A stretch of 64,000 bases of DNA from Tateyamaria omphalii (GTDB lineage Bacteria > Pseudomonadota > Alphaproteobacteria > Rhodobacterales > Rhodobacteraceae). Under the pieces are notes generated by a model. It ran no database searches, was not told where the DNA came from, and saw only the letters and a program-made list of their open reading frames with translations. Both the position numbers and the translations under genes were made by a program. Shown here in pieces: positions 8,934 through 17,321 of the stretch (position 1 is the stretch's first letter; the number at the start of each line of letters is the position of its first letter). The stretch is taken from the NCBI RefSeq assembly GCF_019802125.1, contig NZ_JAHVHT010000001.1:930001-994000 (forward strand), given 5' to 3'.

Positions 8934-9964
8934 TGGACAAGCGCCCTGTGATAGCGCAGGCCGAGCGACGTCAGGATTTCATATCCTATGGTGCCTGCCG
9001 CGTCCGCGATAGTGTCGACAGACTGGTGCTGACCCATCAGCTGCAGATCAACCGGATCATGGCCCGCATCGGTCACATCCGCCGTGATCAGGTCCATCGA
9101 CACGCGACCAACAACGGGGCAAGGCACATCCCCGGCATAAAGCGTGGCATTCGGTCCCATGGCGCGGATCAGACCATCGGCATAGCCACCGGACACGGTG
9201 GCGATGCGTGCATCGCGCGGCGCAATCCATGTGTTGCCATAGCCCACAGTCTCACCTTGCGCGACATCGCGCACCTGTATGACGGGCAGGTCGAGGGTCA
9301 CAACCGGCGTCGCATCAACAAAGGGCAGCCCGCCGTAAAGCCCGATCCCGGGCCGGGTCATGTCGAAATGATATTCACGGCCAAGTATTGTGCCACCGGT
9401 CGCAGCCAGCGAGCGCGGCACATCCAGCCCGTCCGTCATGGCGCGAAACTCCGCCAACTGGTGGGCATTCATCGGATGGCTTGGCTCATCCGCGCAGGCC
9501 AGGTGCGACATGATCAGGGTAGGGCCCTGCGCCACTGCAATGTCGCGCACTGCGGACCATTCGGCAGGCTCCATGCCCAGCCGGTTCATGCCGCTGTCCA
9601 GTTGGATGCCAAAGGGATGGCCCGGCAGCGCCTCCACGTGGCGCAGCATCTGATCGACGGAGTTCAGGAGCGGGGTGAGCGCTGCCTCGCGAATGGCCGT
9701 GGTGTCGCCCACCATGTGCCCGGAAAAGACATAGATGGCAGGGCCTTGCCCAATAGCACCGCGCAGCGTGTTGCCTTCATCCGCTGTCGCGACAAAGAAG
9801 CTGCGCACACCGGCTCGCAAGAGCGCACGGCCGACGACAGGGGCGCCAAGCCCGTAGCCGTTGGCCTTGACCACAGCGCCGGTCTCGCCTTCACTCATTG
9901 CGTCAAGGGCCTGCCAGTTGCGCACAAGTGCGCCAAGGTCGATAGAGAGGGTCGCGGACGTCAT
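8930..9964 (-). CDS. alr: Alanine racemase
   Basis: A PLP enzyme that makes D-alanine for peptidoglycan. The 344-residue protein has the PLP lysine in [10 protein letters not shown] (about residue 34), a TIM-barrel N-terminal domain, and the C-terminal beta domain with the catalytic tyrosine in VGYGNTW. Length is slightly below the 360-residue norm but no motif is missing. Coupled by a 4-base overlap to the MlaE-like permease. A biosynthetic Alr is the likelier reading, as no amino-acid transporter or catabolic dadA sits beside it. Confidence 0.94.
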   Translation of the reverse strand: MTSATLSIDLGALVRNWQALDAMSEGETGAVVKANGYGLGAPVVGRALLRAGVRSFFVATADEGNTLRGAIGQGPAIYVFSGHMVGDTTAIREAALTPLLNSVDQMLRHVEALPGHPFGIQLDSGMNRLGMEPAEWSAVRDIAVAQGPTLIMSHLACADEPSHPMNAHQLAEFRAMTDGLDVPRSLAATGGTILGREYHFDMTRPGIGLYGGLPFVDATPVVTLDLPVIQVRDVAQGETVGYGNTWIAPRDARIATVSGGYADGLIRAMGPNATLYAGDVPCPVVGRVSMDLITADVTDAGHDPVDLQLMGQHQSVDTIADAAGTIGYEILTSLGLRYHRALVQ

Positions 9965-10020
9965 GAGCGCCTGTTTGGCAGGACGGCGCGCATTGGTGAA
10001 GGGGGAAAAATGCGCGCAGC

Positions 10021-10815
10021 TTACGGCAGGGCAAAGATGTCGCGGTTCTGCTCCCAGATCTCTTCACCGATCAGACAATTGTAAGACGCGGCTGAGCGGA
10101 CCTGTGCCTGCCAGAGCGTCGCGGGTTGACCAGCGATCTCAAGTACCAACTTGCGGCGCACCGCGTCTTCAAATTCAGACCAGTCCGTGACCGGAACGAC
10201 AAAGGCGCCGGAGCCGCCAATGACACAAGCGGTATAGTAGACATCCAGATCGGGGATGTTCCAGCGGGCCATGATCCCTTCGTCCTGGGTCATCAGGGGC
10301 AAGCCGTTGATTGTGATCCCGCGCGCCAGCACCTCATCACGGGCGCGCGTGACCGGGACGCCCATATTGTTCGGCCCATCGCCGGAAACGTCGATCACAC
10401 GGCGCAAGCCTTCGAAAGTGTTGTTATCGATACTTTCGGCGGCATAGGTAAGGGCGCTCGAAATCGAAGTGCGGCGCATCCCCTGGTCAAAATGCGCCGT
10501 GATCCGTCCGGCGATACGCGCTGCATCTTCGGGTGTTGCCAAGACGGTCCAAGGCACGATGGTGCGTTGATGGTAAGCGCCCGCCCATTCGACATAGGTG
10601 ATCGCGATACGGCCCAGAAAGCCGCGGCCAATGGCGTCCTGTACCTCGGGCGATTGCAGAGCCGCCGCATAGCCACGCCGCTGTATTTCCAGCTCGTAAG
10701 GCTGCATGGACCGGCTGACATCGACTGCGAGGAACAGCTCAACATCAACCTCGACAAGGTTTTCGGCTCGAACAGAAGCAGCGAACCAGACCAGCAAAAA
10801 CACCAGGAAGCGCAT
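10021..10815 (-). CDS. DUF1194 exported protein (VWA-like)
   Basis: A 264-residue exported protein. The start at 10815 gives a clean signal peptide ([17 protein letters not shown]). The mature part begins with a von Willebrand A-like fold: [15 protein letters not shown] supplies the DxSxS MIDAS residues, and [11 protein letters not shown] supplies a second metal-site element. These features define DUF1194, common in Rhodobacteraceae and of unknown role, probably a metal-dependent periplasmic adhesion or scaffold protein. It ends 57 bp before alr begins on the same strand. No strong ribosome site is visible for this start, and in-frame ATGs at 10830 and 10851 exist. Confidence 0.8.
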   Translation of the reverse strand: MRFLVFLLVWFAASVRAENLVEVDVELFLAVDVSRSMQPYELEIQRRGYAAALQSPEVQDAIGRGFLGRIAITYVEWAGAYHQRTIVPWTVLATPEDAARIAGRITAHFDQGMRRTSISSALTYAAESIDNNTFEGLRRVIDVSGDGPNNMGVPVTRARDEVLARGITINGLPLMTQDEGIMARWNIPDLDVYYTACVIGGSGAFVVPVTDWSEFEDAVRRKLVLEIAGQPATLWQAQVRSAASYNCLIGEEIWEQNRDIFALP

Positions 10816-10869
10816 GATACAACCGTGCATTGCAGGCCGCGCCCTGTCCAATCAAAATCCGGTCTTGCT

Positions 10870-10922
10870 CTTCTTCTGGCGGAAAATACTTCGGGGGAGC
10901 CGAAGGCGGGGGCAGAGCCCCC
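10870..10922 (+). repeat. Dispersed palindromic intergenic repeat, copy 1
   Basis: Read on plus: a TTCTTCTGGC head, an A/T-rich spacer with AATACTTC, then a G/C palindromic tail GGGGGCAGAGCCCC. It lies between the DUF1194 start and the dnaB stop. It shares head, spacer and palindrome with the copies at 13432, 22459, 40561, 55371 and 63459. Confidence 0.7.
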
Positions 10923-10954
10923 TCAAAAATGGTGTCGCGACAGCGTCCGTTGGA

Positions 10955-12448
10955 TCAGAACCCGGCCTCGCCACCACCGCCCTGCTGCCAGGGCTGCACC
11001 AGGTTGCCAAAGCGGGTGAACCGACCCTCAAAGCTCAGGTCGACTGTGCCGATGGGACCGTGACGCTGCTTGCCGATGATCACCTCGGCGCGGCCATGCA
11101 GACGCTCCATCTCTTCTTGCCACTTCGCCATGGCTTCCAGATCGTGATCGCCGGGTTTTTCGCGCTCCTTGTAGTATTCCTCGCGGAACACGAACATGAC
11201 GACGTCCGCGTCCTGCTCGATCGAGCCTGATTCCCGAAGGTCGCTCAACTGCGGCCGCTTGTCTTCTCGGCTTTCCACCTGACGCGACAGCTGCGACAGG
11301 GCGATGACCGGAATGTTCAATTCCTTGGCGATGGCCTTCAGACCCATGGAGATCTCGGCAATCTCCTGCACCCGGTTGTCGGCCCCGCCGCGCACCAGCT
11401 GCAGGTAGTCCACCATCAGCACGTCCAGCCCATGCGTCCGTTTCAGCCGCCGCGCGCGGGCTGCAAGCTGCGCAATCGGAATGGCCGGGGTGTCGTCGAT
11501 AAAGAGCGGGCAGGCTTCAAGCTGTTTGGCCGCATCCACGAAACGCCGGAATTCGGCCTCGGTCATGTCGCCGCGCCGGATGTTTTCCGACGGCACCTCT
11601 GCGGCTTCCGACAGGATACGGGCCGCCAACTGCTCCGCGCTCATCTCAAGCGAATAGAACCCCACAACGCCACCCTCGATGGCACCTTCGGACCCGTCGG
11701 GCTTCAGCCCTTTCTTGTAGGCCTTGGCAATGTTGAACGCGATGTTGGTGGCAAGCGACGTCTTACCCATCGACGGACGCCCCGCAAGGATCAGCAGGTC
11801 CGACGGGTGCAAGCCCCCCAGCTTCTTGTCCATGTCGATGAGCCCGGTGGAGATGCCCGCAAGCCCACCTTCGCGCTGATAGGCCGCATTCGCAACATTG
11901 ACCGCGTCGGTGACCGCCTTGAGAAAGCTTTGAAATCCGCCCTCGGATGTGCCCTGTTCCGCCAGCTTGTAAAGCGCCTGTTCCGCCTCGACGATCTGTT
12001 CCTTGGGCTCGGAGGCGACATCGACCTTCGCCGCCTTGGCGGAGATGTCGCGGCCCAGCTGGATCAGGTCACGACGCACGGCCAGATCATAGATCATCTG
12101 AGCATAGTCGCGCACGGCAAAGGCGCTGATGGCCGCACCGGCCAGGCGGGCGAGATAGGCTGGACCGCCCAATTCTTTCAGACCCTCGTCATCCTCCATG
12201 AATGCCTTGAGCGTCACCGGGCTGGCGAGGTTGTTCTTGGCAATCCGCGCAGCCGCAATCTCGAAGATGCGGGCATGCACCGGGTCGTAAAAATGGGTCG
12301 GATTGATGATCGCGGCCACGCGGTCATAGATATCGTTGTTGGTCAGGATCGCGCCCAGCAGTTGCTGCTCGGCCTCGATCGAGTGGGGCATGGTTTCTGC
12401 ATCCTGAACCGCCACTCCGGTTGGATTGATCGCCGCAATCTCGTTCAT
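10955..12448 (-). CDS. dnaB: Replicative DNA helicase
   Basis: The hexameric replication-fork helicase, 497 residues. The N-terminal helical domain (PHSIEAEQQLLGAIL, residues 21-35) is followed by a linker and the RecA-like motor with Walker A GRPSMGKTSLA, Walker B LDVLMVDYLQL and the arginine-rich region ending RHGPIGT. No intein. The alanine racemase and DUF1194 genes lie downstream on the same strand, an order seen in many alphaproteobacteria. The upstream 270-bp gap contains one consensus DnaA box (12536-12544). Confidence 0.97.
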   Translation of the reverse strand: MNEIAAINPTGVAVQDAETMPHSIEAEQQLLGAILTNNDIYDRVAAIINPTHFYDPVHARIFEIAAARIAKNNLASPVTLKAFMEDDEGLKELGGPAYLARLAGAAISAFAVRDYAQMIYDLAVRRDLIQLGRDISAKAAKVDVASEPKEQIVEAEQALYKLAEQGTSEGGFQSFLKAVTDAVNVANAAYQREGGLAGISTGLIDMDKKLGGLHPSDLLILAGRPSMGKTSLATNIAFNIAKAYKKGLKPDGSEGAIEGGVVGFYSLEMSAEQLAARILSEAAEVPSENIRRGDMTEAEFRRFVDAAKQLEACPLFIDDTPAIPIAQLAARARRLKRTHGLDVLMVDYLQLVRGGADNRVQEIAEISMGLKAIAKELNIPVIALSQLSRQVESREDKRPQLSDLRESGSIEQDADVVMFVFREEYYKEREKPGDHDLEAMAKWQEEMERLHGRAEVIIGKQRHGPIGTVDLSFEGRFTRFGNLVQPWQQGGGGEAGF

Positions 12449-12718
12449 CGCCCCACTCTCTGCCCGTTGTTGTTATGTCCCCGTGGCGGGGGTCTTGCCA
12501 CACGCGGTGCAGGCTTGGAAACCGGGGAGCAACTCTGTGGAAAACCCGGTGGATGCCGCAAAAACGTGGTTTACACGTCTCCGCATATGGTGGTCATGCC
12601 TGTGGACGCTACCACATCTGCGCAAGAATTGGCAAAGGAATCACGTTTGTGCACAGCCATCCACAGCCGCTATGGCGTCAGAAATTGACGCAACGGAACC
12701 GTATGGGAGGCCATTCGC
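12449..12718. other. Intergenic region upstream of dnaB
   Basis: A 270-bp gap between the pyrE stop and the dnaB start. No credible gene. It carries one consensus DnaA box, a one-mismatch box at 12647-12655 and two further TGTGGA/TCCACA cores. The dnaB promoter should lie here. Confidence 0.6.
12536..12544 (-). promoter_or_regulatory. DnaA-box-like site upstream of dnaB
   Basis: The minus strand reads TTTTCCACA, which fits the relaxed DnaA box TTWTNCACA exactly. A one-mismatch copy, TTGTGCACA, lies on plus at 12647-12655, and TGTGGA/TCCACA cores occur at 12601-12606 and 12660-12665. Function in dnaB control is inference. Confidence 0.4.
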
Positions 12719-13393
12719 CTATGTCCGGGCAGCTTGCCACCCGCGCGGGTCGTTCAGAAAGGCTTCCACTCCGCTCAAAGTTGCATCGTCGACGGACCCC
12801 GACGCCTTGGCCTCGGCCAGGACATCCCACCACGTGCACAGGTGGTGCAGCGTCACACCGTGATCGCCCAGCGTCTTTTCGGTGTTGGGGAAGATGTCGT
12901 AGTAGAAAATCACGGCGGTGTCGGCGCAGGTGGCCCCTGTCTCGCGGATGGCATCGACAAAGCTCAGCTTTGACCCACCGTCGGTGGTCAGATCCTCGAC
13001 CAGCAGTACCCTCTGGCCCTCGGTCATCACGCCCTCGATCCGGGCGTTCTTCCCGTATCCTTTGGGCTTTTTTCGCACATATGTCATTGGCAGACCCATG
13101 CGCTCCGCCACCAGCGCACCAAAGGGCATGCCCGCCGTCTCGCCACCAGCGATGTTGTCGAATGCTTCGAAGCCGGCATTGCGCATGACCGTTACGGTCA
13201 GGAAATCCATCAGCGTGGTGCGGATGCGCGGGAACGAAATCAGCTTGCGACAATCGATATAGGTGGGCGAGGGCAGGCCCGAAGACAGGGTGAAGGGCTC
13301 GGCCGCATTGAAATGCACCGCTTCGATCTCCAGCAACATGCGGGCGGTCAGGCGAGCCATCTCTTCTTGTGTGGGGTAGCTTGTCGGGATCAT
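12719..13393 (-). CDS. pyrE: Orotate phosphoribosyltransferase
   Basis: Converts orotate and PRPP to orotidine monophosphate in pyrimidine synthesis. The 224-residue protein shows the orotate-binding stretch [17 protein letters not shown] (about residues 35-51) and the PRPP loop [14 protein letters not shown]. It follows pyrC on the same strand with a 75-bp gap that holds one copy of the intergenic palindromic repeat, so the pair probably shares a transcript. ATG start at 13393. Confidence 0.96.
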   Translation of the reverse strand: MIPTSYPTQEEMARLTARMLLEIEAVHFNAAEPFTLSSGLPSPTYIDCRKLISFPRIRTTLMDFLTVTVMRNAGFEAFDNIAGGETAGMPFGALVAERMGLPMTYVRKKPKGYGKNARIEGVMTEGQRVLLVEDLTTDGGSKLSFVDAIRETGATCADTAVIFYYDIFPNTEKTLGDHGVTLHHLCTWWDVLAEAKASGSVDDATLSGVEAFLNDPRGWQAART

Positions 13394-13431
13394 TGTGCTT
13401 TTCTTTCTGGCGTTGGTGCGGACGGATAGGG

Positions 13432-13468
13432 CGGGAGCCTCCGGCGGGGATTTTTTGAACCAGAGAAG
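13432..13468 (-). repeat. Dispersed palindromic intergenic repeat, copy 2
   Basis: Read on minus, directly after the pyrC stop codon: CTTCTCTGGTTC, a run of A, then the palindromic CCGCCGGAGGCTCC tail. It lies between pyrC and pyrE, in the orientation of the transcript. Confidence 0.65.
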
Positions 13469-14500
13469 TTACTGGACGGACCACGTCAGGTCGAAACCGG
13501 GGTCAAAGACAGTGACGGCGCCATCCTCGGTGTCGATGTGACCGGGCAGGTCGGGTGCAGTCTTGGTCAGGGTGATGGTGTCCGCGTTCACCGGCAGGCC
13601 GTAAAAGGCGGGACCGTTTTTCGATGTAAAGGCTTCGAGCCGGTCGAGCGCGCCGTCCTCCTCGAACACCTGTGCCAGGATCGGCAGGGTGTTGGGGGCC
13701 GTGAAGCAACCCGCACAGCCGCAGGGCAACAGCTTGTTTGCATCCGTATGTGGCGCGCTGTCGGTGCCAAGGAAGAACCGCGCCTCGCCGCTGGTGGCCG
13801 CTGCACGCAGGGCCAGCCGGTGTTCCTCGCGTTTGGCCACAGGCAGGCAATAGTAGTGCGGCTTGATCCCGCCCGCGAGGATATGATTGCGGTTGATCAC
13901 CAGATGATGGGTCGTGATCGTCGCGCCAAGGCTGTCATCCTGCGCGCGGGCGTAATCAACGGCGTTGGATGTAGTGATATGCTCCATCACCACGCGCAGA
14001 CCCGGCGTCGCCTTGCGGATCGGGTCGAGTGTGCGATCAATGAACACCGCTTCCCGGTCAAAGATGTCGACATCATGGTCTGTCACCTCGCCATGGACGC
14101 AGAGTGGCAGGCCGATCTCTGCCATCCTGTCCAGCACCAGTCGGACGTTATCGAAATTCGTCACACCCGAGGCAGAATTGGTTGTTGCCCCGGCGGGGTA
14201 CAGTTTGACCGCTTTGACCAGACCGCTGGCATGGGCTGCGGCCACGTCGTCTGCATCGGTGTCCTCGGTCAGATAGAGGGTCATCAAGGGCTCAAATGCC
14301 GAGCCTTCGGGCAGGGCGGCGAGGATTCGGTCACGATAAGCACCGGCCTGAGCGCCCGTGACAATCGGTGGTACGAGGTTCGGCATGATGATGGCGCGTC
14401 CAAAGTCGCGGGCGGTCCAAGGCAGAACGGCCCGCATCATGGCGCCGTCGCGCAGATGCAGATGCCAGTCGTCGGGGCGAGCAAGGGTCAGAGTGGTCAT
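13469..14500 (-). CDS. pyrC: Dihydroorotase (type II, homodimeric class)
   Basis: Zinc amidohydrolase that closes carbamoyl-aspartate to dihydroorotate. At 343 residues and starting with [10 protein letters not shown], whose HxH pair binds zinc, it matches the short E. coli PyrC class rather than the longer PyrC/AllB class. The carboxylated-lysine region is [16 protein letters not shown], and later metal ligands lie in [13 protein letters not shown] and GTDSAPH. The gene starts 33 bp after the stop of the protein at 14534-15487, so it may belong to the 3' end of the glycosyltransferase/sulfotransferase operon. Confidence 0.96.
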   Translation of the reverse strand: MTTLTLARPDDWHLHLRDGAMMRAVLPWTARDFGRAIIMPNLVPPIVTGAQAGAYRDRILAALPEGSAFEPLMTLYLTEDTDADDVAAAHASGLVKAVKLYPAGATTNSASGVTNFDNVRLVLDRMAEIGLPLCVHGEVTDHDVDIFDREAVFIDRTLDPIRKATPGLRVVMEHITTSNAVDYARAQDDSLGATITTHHLVINRNHILAGGIKPHYYCLPVAKREEHRLALRAAATSGEARFFLGTDSAPHTDANKLLPCGCAGCFTAPNTLPILAQVFEEDGALDRLEAFTSKNGPAFYGLPVNADTITLTKTAPDLPGHIDTEDGAVTVFDPGFDLTWSVQ

Positions 14501-14533
14501 GGCCCGGCGTTAGCACGGGCACGCGTTGGGTTT

Positions 14534-15487
14534 CTAGCCCTCGTCGGGTTGTTCTGCGGCGATGCGCAGTGCCTCTATCTCGGCCAAGCGGCGCTGGAAG
14601 CGAGGAGCCTTTTTCATGCGTGAGACGACGTTGCGCGCCATCATGTAGCTCAGGTCCGTCCGGTCGTTGCGATCAAGAGCAGCCAACACCCGTCGCAAAT
14701 AGCCCGGATAGGTGCGCCGCGCACGGTAGACCTTGGCAAACTGCAGGTCATTGAGCGTGCCCTCCGCGGCCATTTCCAGCAGATCAGGCAGCACATTCAT
14801 TTGCATCAGGTCGCTCTGGATCGTGTCGCCCATGTTGCGCAAGCGATATTGCGTCACGCCGGCGCGTGTGAACAGGGCCGCGTGCATCGCATCCAGCGTT
14901 TCGACCGGATCGTAGAGGACGTAGGCCTGCGCACAGGCGTCCAGCATGTCGGGCGCGTAACCGTAGCGCGAGGTGAAATCCGTGCGCCGCATTTCAACAA
15001 AACGGTCGTCCCATTCGGTCACGCGCGGATCGAGTGTAGCTTGCGGTTGGATCACCAGCACCTGCGCCCCGGGGGCCGCGACAGAGTAGGCGGCAGCGGC
15101 GTAACCGCAGGGACCAGCGCCATAAAAGAGGACCGTTTCATACTCATCGAAAAAGCCGTCATCGATCATCTGGTCGAACAGGCCAATCACATGGCGGTCG
15201 CGGAACCAGGTGTCGCCATCTGACGCAATACAAAGATGCGACCAGTCGTTGTCCCGCACCATCGACCAGCCCAGAGGTTCGGCGCGCTCGGTCAGCGCGC
15301 GCATGCCTTGTACCGATTCGAAGGTGACGACCAACGTATCGCCGCGCCGGATATGCGCCGCGAAGTGTTTGCGCCCGAGCGGTTGAAAAAACCCATGCTC
15401 ATCAGCGGTTTGGGCAAGCCGTGTCAGCCACTCAGCCTTTGGCAGATCGGCGAGGTCCGGCTCGAACGGGGGCACTTGGTCCTGCAT
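14534..15487 (-). CDS. Conserved roseobacter protein, function unknown (I think often labelled PAPS reductase)
   Basis: A 317-residue cytosolic protein. The start at 15487 has a GAGGA ribosome site; a longer frame overlapping the glycosyltransferase gene is not credible. The centre has an alpha/beta nucleophile-elbow-like stretch, LFYGAGPCGYAAAAYS (about residues 137-152), followed by VLVIQPQATLDPR. From memory, homologues in this family of bacteria are often named phosphoadenosine phosphosulfate reductase, but I see neither the SGGKDS-type PP-loop nor the C-terminal ECGLH-type cysteine of that enzyme. Its position behind the sulfotransferase/glycosyltransferase genes suggests a role with that operon. 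An alpha/beta-hydrolase-like fold is my best guess. Confidence 0.55.
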   Translation of the reverse strand: MQDQVPPFEPDLADLPKAEWLTRLAQTADEHGFFQPLGRKHFAAHIRRGDTLVVTFESVQGMRALTERAEPLGWSMVRDNDWSHLCIASDGDTWFRDRHVIGLFDQMIDDGFFDEYETVLFYGAGPCGYAAAAYSVAAPGAQVLVIQPQATLDPRVTEWDDRFVEMRRTDFTSRYGYAPDMLDACAQAYVLYDPVETLDAMHAALFTRAGVTQYRLRNMGDTIQSDLMQMNVLPDLLEMAAEGTLNDLQFAKVYRARRTYPGYLRRVLAALDRNDRTDLSYMMARNVVSRMKKAPRFQRRLAEIEALRIAAEQPDEG

Positions 15488-15575
15488 CACTCTATCCTCA
15501 CGTCCCGCGATTTGGATTGCGGGTTGCGGTCGGAATACCGCTGCAATGGGGCAGAAATGCGGAAAATTTGAGTGA

Positions 15576-16622
15576 CTATTGCCCCGATTGGCGTGCCAGA
15601 TTGGCATACCGGATCATGAACTGTGCTGCCTTCGGTGGCACGGGACGCGTGGGCGGGGTCATCAGGAGACGGCCAAACAGGGCGCGAAAGGGTTCTTGCT
15701 GCATCAGCGCATCGAAGCGTGCCTTGCGCCACGCGACCGCGTCGGCATGCAGTTTGGAAAGGGTGCCATCTGCTTTGAGCGCAGAGAGGTTGGCGTCGCG
15801 CGCATTCCTGTACCGTTCAATGCTGGTATCTTCATCGGTGCTGAAATTGCGTTCCACCCAGTAGTCGACGTCCAAGATGTCATCGGAGTGCACCGCTCGG
15901 CCACGGTCCGCCTTCAGAACATAGCTCTCCATGGTCCCGAGCGGGTAGTGGTTGAGCTGCGCCAGACCATAGTTCCGGCGCCCATAGTTGGAAAAGATGC
16001 GACGTGTTTTGAACTGATCGTCCAATGCACGGCCATGGCCGTCGAACCAGCGGGCTTGCTCCAATTTGGCCGCGTCGACGTCGCGAGGGCGGTGGACGCC
16101 CGGTTTGCGATAAGTGCCATCGTTCTTGTACAGCGTCTTGAACATTGATGCGCGCCAGGGCCAGTGGAGCACTTCGGGTGCAGCCTTGACGAATGTATCT
16201 GTCAGCGGCTGGTCCAGATACCGAACCTGGCCATTGTTGCCGAACAGACGCCAGGTCAGCGTGATGGCAGTGGCGTCGGGCAGGGCAGCATGCAGGTCGG
16301 TTAAGGTCCCATCGCCCACATGGATGTTCACGAATTCATCCACGTCCAGTGGCAGGATCCAGTCAGCTGACGTGACCTGTTCCATTTTCGCTGAGGCCTT
16401 GAGCGCCGTAAACTGGATGCCGCCCTTGTCATAGGGGCCGTCATTGCGAGCATGCGTCAGCCAACCCAACTCGGCCAGCCTGTCCAGCATCGTATCCGTG
16501 CCGTCATCGCAATCATTTGAGAAAACAAGAAAATCGTCAAAACCGACAGCCCGGTGATGGGCGAGCCATTCCAAAAGGAACGCCGCCTCGTTCCGGACGG
16601 TCAAAAGGGCAAGATGGGTCAC
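15576..16622 (-). CDS. GT2-type glycosyltransferase (Glyco_tranf_2_4)
   Basis: A 348-residue GT-A glycosyltransferase. The GTG start at 16622 overlaps the stop of the FkbM gene in a GTGA arrangement, so translation is coupled; upstream ATGs in the frame lie inside that gene. Motifs: TVRNEAAFLLEWLAHHRA (residues 8-25), the CDDGTD turn at 38-43, and DVDEF at 93-97 as the divalent-metal DxD. The C-terminal half contains LNHYPLGTMESYVLK. It is paralogous to the genes at 17322 and 20320. Sugar donor and acceptor unknown; probably a surface glycan. Confidence 0.83.
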   Translation of the reverse strand: MTHLALLTVRNEAAFLLEWLAHHRAVGFDDFLVFSNDCDDGTDTMLDRLAELGWLTHARNDGPYDKGGIQFTALKASAKMEQVTSADWILPLDVDEFVNIHVGDGTLTDLHAALPDATAITLTWRLFGNNGQVRYLDQPLTDTFVKAAPEVLHWPWRASMFKTLYKNDGTYRKPGVHRPRDVDAAKLEQARWFDGHGRALDDQFKTRRIFSNYGRRNYGLAQLNHYPLGTMESYVLKADRGRAVHSDDILDVDYWVERNFSTDEDTSIERYRNARDANLSALKADGTLSKLHADAVAWRKARFDALMQQEPFRALFGRLLMTPPTRPVPPKAAQFMIRYANLARQSGQ

Positions 16623-17320
16623 TTCAGCGGCCAGGCCCTGCGGAACGTGACAATCTTCTGCGTTGACAGTTTCGGATAATAGGCCAGCCCAGCACCCATC
16701 AATGCCCCAAAAACCGCGTTCACGCCTTCGGGCCCGATCCACTGTGGATGCAGCTCAACCACAGCGGCGCGCAGGCTGCTCAGGTCCATCTCGGGCAACA
16801 GCTCCGCCTCGCCCCCTTCAATGTCGCAGACCAGAACGGTGGGCTTGATTGCTTTGGTCTGCTGACCCGCATTGACCACATCCACCGTTTCGGTCCGCAG
16901 CACAGCATCGCCATGCGCCTCGTCGGTTGACGACGCGAGGATGTTGCCCCGCACATGAAAATCCTTGGTGCCCTTGCGCTTGCCCAACATTGCGTGATGC
17001 ACGGTCGCGTTTTCTACACCATTGGCGTCATGCACACGGGCGATGTATTCGGCCAGTGCGGCGTTTGCCTCGTACACATGGACATGCGCCGCTTCGGACC
17101 TCTTGGCGACAAGGGTCGAAATATAGCCAAGCCCGCCGCCCAGTTCGAGCACCACGTCGTTCGGTTGTACGATGCGCAGCACCGCGTCGCCTTCCTTGGT
17201 CTCGTAAATCCCGCGCCGCAAGCTGCCTGCAATGCGCGGCTTCAGCACCTCCATGTCGCGCGGAAACAGCAGGCCCCGCGGCGTTTTGATCATGGGTGTC
17301 TCCACCGGCGATCCGTCCAT
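16619..17320 (-). CDS. FkbM family methyltransferase
   Basis: A 233-residue SAM-dependent methyltransferase of the FkbM family. Motif I is VLELGGGLGYISTLVA; the following acidic VYEANAAL and the later VLVCDIEGGEAELL with its DIEG motif are family marks. ATG at 17320 begins one base after the stop of the 791-residue gene, and its 3' end overlaps the next glycosyltransferase by 4 bases. Members O-methylate polyketides or sugars; with glycosyltransferases on both sides a glycan target is likely. Confidence 0.85.
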   Translation of the reverse strand: MDGSPVETPMIKTPRGLLFPRDMEVLKPRIAGSLRRGIYETKEGDAVLRIVQPNDVVLELGGGLGYISTLVAKRSEAAHVHVYEANAALAEYIARVHDANGVENATVHHAMLGKRKGTKDFHVRGNILASSTDEAHGDAVLRTETVDVVNAGQQTKAIKPTVLVCDIEGGEAELLPEMDLSSLRAAVVELHPQWIGPEGVNAVFGALMGAGLAYYPKLSTQKIVTFRRAWPLK

Positions 17321-17321
17321 C

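Noticed and set aside
15487-15607. Longer version of the 14534 gene starting at 15607
   Set aside because: It would overlap the glycosyltransferase gene by 32 bases, while 15487 has its own GAGGA ribosome site.
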